From an uncultured Verrucomicrobiae bacterium (GTDB lineage: Bacteria > Verrucomicrobiota > Verrucomicrobiia > Verrucomicrobiales > DEV007), in contig CALDKL010000005.1 in NCBI GenBank assembly GCA_937898895.1, positions 1 to 10,247 of the forward strand: a stretch of DNA of 10,247 nt. The letters are read 5' to 3'. Of the stretch, positions 6,850-10,247 are shown in pieces. The first letter of the stretch is position 1, and each line of letters starts with the position of its first letter. The translations under genes were made by a program, and so were the position numbers. The notes under the pieces are model-generated. The model did not search any database. It was given only the letters and a program-made list of their open reading frames with translations, and was not told the origin of the DNA.

Positions 6850-7668
6850 TCACCGCGAGGGCAGGTCAATCCCGTACTTCACCCCGCTGCGATGCTCGCC
6901 ACCCGGGTTCGGCAGGGTCAGGCGGACACGTGCCGTCCCGCTGGGTGCATCGACCACGGGACTGATGAAGGCGATCACCGCAGTGCCGGGAGCCGCGCGA
7001 TCCAGCGCCTTCACCGGCACCTTGTCGCCAATCCTGAGCCGATCGAGCAGGCGATGATCGAGATGCACGACGAGATCGAGTTCCGCGAGCTGCACGAGTG
7101 TGAGGATGGGGCCCTCCTGCGGCGAGACACTCGCCCCCGTTTCGCGGTGAATGCGGGCGACGACCCCGGCAAAGGGCGCACGCAGGGAGCGCTCCTCGAT
7201 TCTCGCCTCGATCTGGCGGGCCTCGAGGTCGGCCTCGGTCGCGGCCTCGCGAGCGAGCTGCAATTCGGCAAGGGCGATCTCATGGTCGGCCCTGGCCCGG
7301 GCCAGCTCATCGGCATTGGCCCGCTCATTGGCGGCGAGCCGCTCGAGCTGCGAGAGACGCTGCTGGCGCATCTCCAGGGTGGCCGAGGCGGAGTGGACCG
7401 CGGCGGTGCTGGCCGCATGCATCCGTGCGATTTCGTGCTGGGCTTCGAGTACGCGACAATCGAGTTGGGCGAGCAGGGATCCCTCCTCCACCGTGTCCCC
7501 CTCCTTTACCTCGATCTGGCGGATCACACCGGGCTCGGGAAAAGACAGATCGATCTGCTGCCCCGGCTCGGTCACTCCGACGACGGACGCGGGGGGCGGG
7601 CCAGGTTCATTCGCGGAAACGGTCAGGGCGAAACAAAACGCCGCAGCAAGGATCGTTTTGGTGTTCAT
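6850..7668 (-). CDS. Periplasmic adaptor (membrane fusion protein, HlyD/RND type)
   Basis: This 272-residue protein begins with a Sec signal peptide (NTKTILAAAFCFALTVSA, cleavage near residue 19-20) and no lipobox, so it should be periplasmic. The two lipoyl half-motifs are clear: GVIRQIEVKEGDTVEEGSLL at about 47-66 and LRAPFAGVVARIHRETGASV at about 162-181. They flank an alpha-helical hairpin rich in Ala, Glu, Arg and Gln (about 75-158). A beta-barrel segment follows (LVVHL...IGDKVPVKAL) and a short C-terminal part ends at GIDLPSR. The protein is shorter than typical RND adaptors (about 350-400), so the membrane-proximal domain is reduced. Adaptors of this kind bridge an inner-membrane energy source to a TolC channel. 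The ATG at 7668 is preferred because the signal peptide starts there and it leaves a 14-bp gap after the SecA-like gene; an upstream in-frame start at 7713 would overlap that gene. No ABC or RND pump is present in the window. Confidence 0.87.
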   Translation of the reverse strand: MNTKTILAAAFCFALTVSANEPGPPPASVVGVTEPGQQIDLSFPEPGVIRQIEVKEGDTVEEGSLLAQLDCRVLEAQHEIARMHAASTAAVHSASATLEMRQQRLSQLERLAANERANADELARARADHEIALAELQLAREAATEADLEARQIEARIEERSLRAPFAGVVARIHRETGASVSPQEGPILTLVQLAELDLVVHLDHRLLDRLRIGDKVPVKALDRAAPGTAVIAFISPVVDAPSGTARVRLTLPNPGGEHRSGVKYGIDLPSR

Positions 7669-7682
7669 GTCAGGATCAGGGT

Positions 7683-9689
7683 TCAGAGTCTTCGTTTGGT
7701 TTCGGAAAGCCATTCATCGTGGCGGAGAAGGCCCCCGCGGGTCTCGTAGCGGCTCCGTTCCGCGCGGGCCTGGGCGCGAAAAAAGACGACTTCCCAACGG
7801 CTGCCGGGCACTTCGCCGTTCGCGTCGGCTTTCTCCGACGCGAGACGCCTGGCCTCTTCCGGCAGATACCGGCGGATGACAAAATCCTCCGCCGAGAGAA
7901 AGGTCTGATTCGATCCGGGCTGGCCCTGGCGCGCGCCGCGCCCGGTGAGCTGCAGGTCGATCCGCCGCGATTCCTCCAGCTCGAGTGCGATGACGTGCAG
8001 CCCGCCGCATTCCGGAACCCCCGCGCCCAGGTGGATGTGCGTGCCGCGTCCGGCCATATTGGTCGCGATCGTCACTGCGCCCGGCTCGCCGGCGGCGGCA
8101 ATGATTTCGGCCTCCTCGGCATCTTGTCGGGCATTGAGAACCCGGTGCGCAATGCCCGCCGCCGTCAGGGCGGCGGAGACTCTCTCGCTGTTGCCGATCG
8201 TCCGAGTCCCGACGAGGATCGGCTGGCCGAGTGCGCGGCGTCGGGCGATGTCTGCGACGAGGGCTTTCACCTTGGCTGCCTCACTGGTGAACACCCTGGT
8301 TGGCAACCCCACGGCCCGGCTCGGTCGGTGGCGCGGGATCGACACGACGGGCAGGCGGAAGACCTCCCAGAACTCGCCCGCCGAATCGACCGCAGTGCCG
8401 GTCATGCCACAGAGATTCTCGTAGAGCTTGTAGAAACGCTGACGGGAGATGCCCGCCGCCGACTCCGACTCGGCCTGGATCTCGAGCCCTTCTTTCGCTT
8501 CGACGGCCTGATGCAAACCGTCCTTCCAGGAACTCTCGGCCTTGGCGCGACCCGTGAATTCATCGACGATGACGACTTTTCCGCCATGCACCACGTAGTG
8601 CACGTCGCGATGGAATCGATGCCGTGCGGCAAGTGCGTTTTCGACATATCGTTTCCAGGGGCGGCGCAGTTCGTCCCAGGGCACGGGAAATTCGCCGGAG
8701 ACAATCCGTTTCTCCCCCTCCTCGGTCAATCGTGGCGGCTTCGCTCCCTCGCCGGGCCGGAAATCCACCCCTTCGCGGAGATGGGCGACCGCCTCATGGG
8801 AAACCAGAAAGGGAGCGGGATGGCGATGCGCACCCGATTCCTTCGTCGCGATCACAAGCGGAGTCGAGGCCTCGTCGATGAGGATGCTGTCGGCCTCGTC
8901 GAGAATCGCATAGACCAGCCCACGTTGGGAGAGGATCGCCTCTTCCGGCGGGGGCAGCGCAAGCACGGCTCGCGCGAAGCGTTCGCCCAGTTTCAGCCCA
9001 GGGAGACGGAAGCGCTCGAGTTGGTCGCGCAGGTAATCGAATCCGAACTCGGTGCCCGTGCCAAAGGTGACATCGGCGGCATAGGCACATCGCTTTTCCC
9101 TCGGCGGAGCCTGCTCCGGGAGATAGGCGGAGGACACACCGAGAAAGCGAAACAATTCCGCCGAGGCTTCCTGGTCGCGTTGCGCGAGATAGGCATTCGC
9201 CGTGGCGACGTGTACGCCGCGACCGTGGAGCGACCAGGCATAGGAGACAAGCGACTGCACCAGCGTCTTCCCCTCGCCCGTCGCCATCTCGGCGATGGCA
9301 CCGCGACACATCGCGAGGGCGGCGAGGATTTGGACGTCGTGATGATAGAGTCCGTAGACCCGCTTTGAACTTTCCCTAACGAGTGCAAAAGCACTTGCGA
9401 CGAGTTCGCTGAAAGGACGCCCCGAACGGATCTCCTCGCGCAGGCGCAGGCTGTGGGCGGCCAGTTGCTCGGAGGGAACGATGGCAAACCGGGGCGCGAG
9501 CTGATTCACGAGATCGAGCATGTCGCGATCATTCCACGACGCGGCTTTTCCCACCGGCAGGATCCGGGAAACGGCGGCGTGACCGAGCCCGTGGAGATAT
9601 CCTTCGACGGCATATTGTCGCCGGAAGCGCTGCCAGTGCTCGCCGAGTCCGGGACTGCGCGGCTTCATCCGGGGAGTGGAGGTGGTCAT
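7683..9689 (-). CDS. Accessory SecA-like motor ATPase, lacking the C-terminal domains
   Basis: SecA couples ATP hydrolysis to pushing unfolded proteins across the membrane. Numbering from an upstream GTG at 9710 (675 residues): Walker A ATGEGKT at 143-149, Walker B DEAD at 271-274 within LDEADSILIDEASTPL, a somewhat short preprotein cross-linking region (about 290-375), VDEFTGR plus DGLHQAVEAKEG at 382-408, MTGTA at 436-440, and the second motor domain with TIATNMAGRGT (547-557) and the arginine-finger segment QLTGRGARQGQPGS (587-600). All ATPase motifs look intact. After residue 615 only about 60 residues remain. Their last part (RAQARAERSRYETRGGLL...) resembles the first long scaffold helix of SecA. 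The rest of the scaffold with its two-helix finger, the wing domain and the zinc-binding tail are absent, whereas normal SecA has about 850-900 residues. It is therefore not the housekeeping secA. The ATG at 9689 is my choice; GTG 9710 or ATG 9668 are possible. It lies 36 bp after a TolC gene and 14 bp before the adaptor. Confidence 0.93.
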   Translation of the reverse strand: MTTSTPRMKPRSPGLGEHWQRFRRQYAVEGYLHGLGHAAVSRILPVGKAASWNDRDMLDLVNQLAPRFAIVPSEQLAAHSLRLREEIRSGRPFSELVASAFALVRESSKRVYGLYHHDVQILAALAMCRGAIAEMATGEGKTLVQSLVSYAWSLHGRGVHVATANAYLAQRDQEASAELFRFLGVSSAYLPEQAPPREKRCAYAADVTFGTGTEFGFDYLRDQLERFRLPGLKLGERFARAVLALPPPEEAILSQRGLVYAILDEADSILIDEASTPLVIATKESGAHRHPAPFLVSHEAVAHLREGVDFRPGEGAKPPRLTEEGEKRIVSGEFPVPWDELRRPWKRYVENALAARHRFHRDVHYVVHGGKVVIVDEFTGRAKAESSWKDGLHQAVEAKEGLEIQAESESAAGISRQRFYKLYENLCGMTGTAVDSAGEFWEVFRLPVVSIPRHRPSRAVGLPTRVFTSEAAKVKALVADIARRRALGQPILVGTRTIGNSERVSAALTAAGIAHRVLNARQDAEEAEIIAAAGEPGAVTIATNMAGRGTHIHLGAGVPECGGLHVIALELEESRRIDLQLTGRGARQGQPGSNQTFLSAEDFVIRRYLPEEARRLASEKADANGEVPGSRWEVVFFRAQARAERSRYETRGGLLRHDEWLSETKRRL

Positions 9690-9725
9690 CGTTCTGACAG
9701 GGTTGGACACGCGACTCGAGAGGGT

Positions 9726-10247
9726 TCACTTGTAGCTGTCGTAGACGGCGCGGGCCTGGGCCGATGCTTCCTTCTTGATCAGTTCGATGAGGGGGAGATG
9801 GCGGTCGTCCCTGGTCCGCTGCACGCCGATATCCTCCGTCTGGAGCAGCGTGCCTTTGGCCCGCTCGAGATTGGTCAGCGAGGCATTGTAGGTCGCCAGC
9901 GCAGTGAGGAACTCCTCGCGGGCAAAGGCCCGGCGCTGTTGGGCATCGAGCAGCTTTTCCAGGTAGAGGCTCGTGCCCGACTCGGCCGTTTCGACATCGC
10001 GGCGATCCCGGAGGACGGTGAGTTCCTGCTCGGCGGCCACGGCGGCCTCCCACTTCGCGCGGGCATCGGGCCAGGCGGTGACGACTTCGCGGTGCGCGAT
10101 CTGCACATCGAGGAGGACTTCGTCCATCGTCGCGCGGAGCTGGTCTTTGGCCTGCCTCGCCTCGAGCTGGGCGCGGAGGTGCTTCGCCTTTTCCGCCTTG
10201 CGCCCCAGCGGAATGCTCGCGACGAGACCGACGCCCCAGGTGGGCTC
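9726..10247 (-). CDS. TolC-family outer-membrane efflux protein, C-terminal part (5' end outside window)
   Basis: The minus strand is open from the right edge to the TGA at 9726-9728, giving the last 173 residues. GVGLVASIPLGRKAEKAKH at the start is the beta-strand/periplasmic junction seen in the second half of TolC-like proteins. It is followed by long, charged alpha helices (QLRATMDEVLLDVQIAHREV...) and the family's closing signature YNASLTNLERAKGTLL at about 125-140. A short polar tail (to VYDSYK) follows. The internal ATG at 10127 is not a start, because the TolC pattern continues upstream of it. Such trimers form the outer-membrane channel and helical tunnel of type I secretion and efflux systems. 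The gene is directly followed, 36 bp later, by the SecA-like motor and then by the adaptor. The 5' half, signal peptide and promoter lie beyond the window. Confidence 0.88.
   Translation of the reverse strand, partial: EPTWGVGLVASIPLGRKAEKAKHLRAQLEARQAKDQLRATMDEVLLDVQIAHREVVTAWPDARAKWEAAVAAEQELTVLRDRRDVETAESGTSLYLEKLLDAQQRRAFAREEFLTALATYNASLTNLERAKGTLLQTEDIGVQRTRDDRHLPLIELIKKEASAQARAVYDSYK

Noticed and set aside
5992..7749. 585-codon open frame on the plus strand
   Set aside because: Runs antisense across both the WYL regulator and the adaptor; an antisense frame spanning two real genes is a codon-bias artefact.
7425..9368. 647-codon open frame on the plus strand
   Set aside because: Antisense to the SecA-like gene, which has every ATPase motif on the minus strand.
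7683..9689. Housekeeping secA
   Set aside because: The protein is about 675 residues or less, lacks the scaffold finger, wing and zinc-binding tail, and sits in a TolC/adaptor cluster.

Overview
The window is GC-rich, gene-dense bacterial DNA with seven complete genes and two genes cut by the window edges. I see no rRNA, tRNA, CRISPR array or insertion sequence. The mix of genes points to Verrucomicrobiota (or a close PVC-group relative) at moderate confidence: a metK-linked ArsR/methyltransferase regulator, an ECF-like sigma factor, an RGP-type quinoprotein propeller and an accessory SecA. Almost none of the start codons is preceded by a recognisable Shine-Dalgarno sequence, so several starts are uncertain.

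Layout: (1) 1-1144, minus: S-adenosylmethionine synthetase (metK), lacking only its last residues at the window edge. (2) 1145-1192: a short divergent control region with a TGATTGAT/ATCAATCA palindrome. (3) 1192-2133, plus: an ArsR-type DNA-binding domain fused to a SAM-dependent methyltransferase fold, in the style of SahR. (4) 2226-2885, minus: a sigma-70 family (ECF-like) sigma factor. (5) 3009-4901, plus: a predicted exported protein that fuses a VanX-like D-Ala-D-Ala dipeptidase to an eight-repeat PQQ-type beta-propeller. A COG3618-type amidohydrolase/lactonase follows 31 bp later (4933-5775). (6) On the minus strand from the right edge back to 5785: the C-terminal part of a TolC-family outer-membrane channel (9726-10247), a shortened SecA-like motor (7683-9689), a periplasmic HlyD/RND-type adaptor (6850-7668) and a WYL-domain regulator (5785-6816). 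All are tightly spaced.

How the genes may work together: the SAM-binding regulator and metK share one control region, which suggests feedback control of SAM synthesis by SAM or S-adenosylhomocysteine. The TolC + SecA-like + adaptor cluster is the most striking part. It pairs an outer-membrane channel and a periplasmic adaptor with a cytoplasmic SecA-type ATPase rather than an ABC or RND pump. The SecA-like protein keeps its ATPase motifs but ends inside the helical scaffold region, so the C-terminal domains of housekeeping SecA are missing. This may be an unusual or undescribed export system, possibly controlled by the adjacent WYL protein; the rest of it would lie to the right of the window. 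The dipeptidase-propeller fusion is a second unusual architecture.
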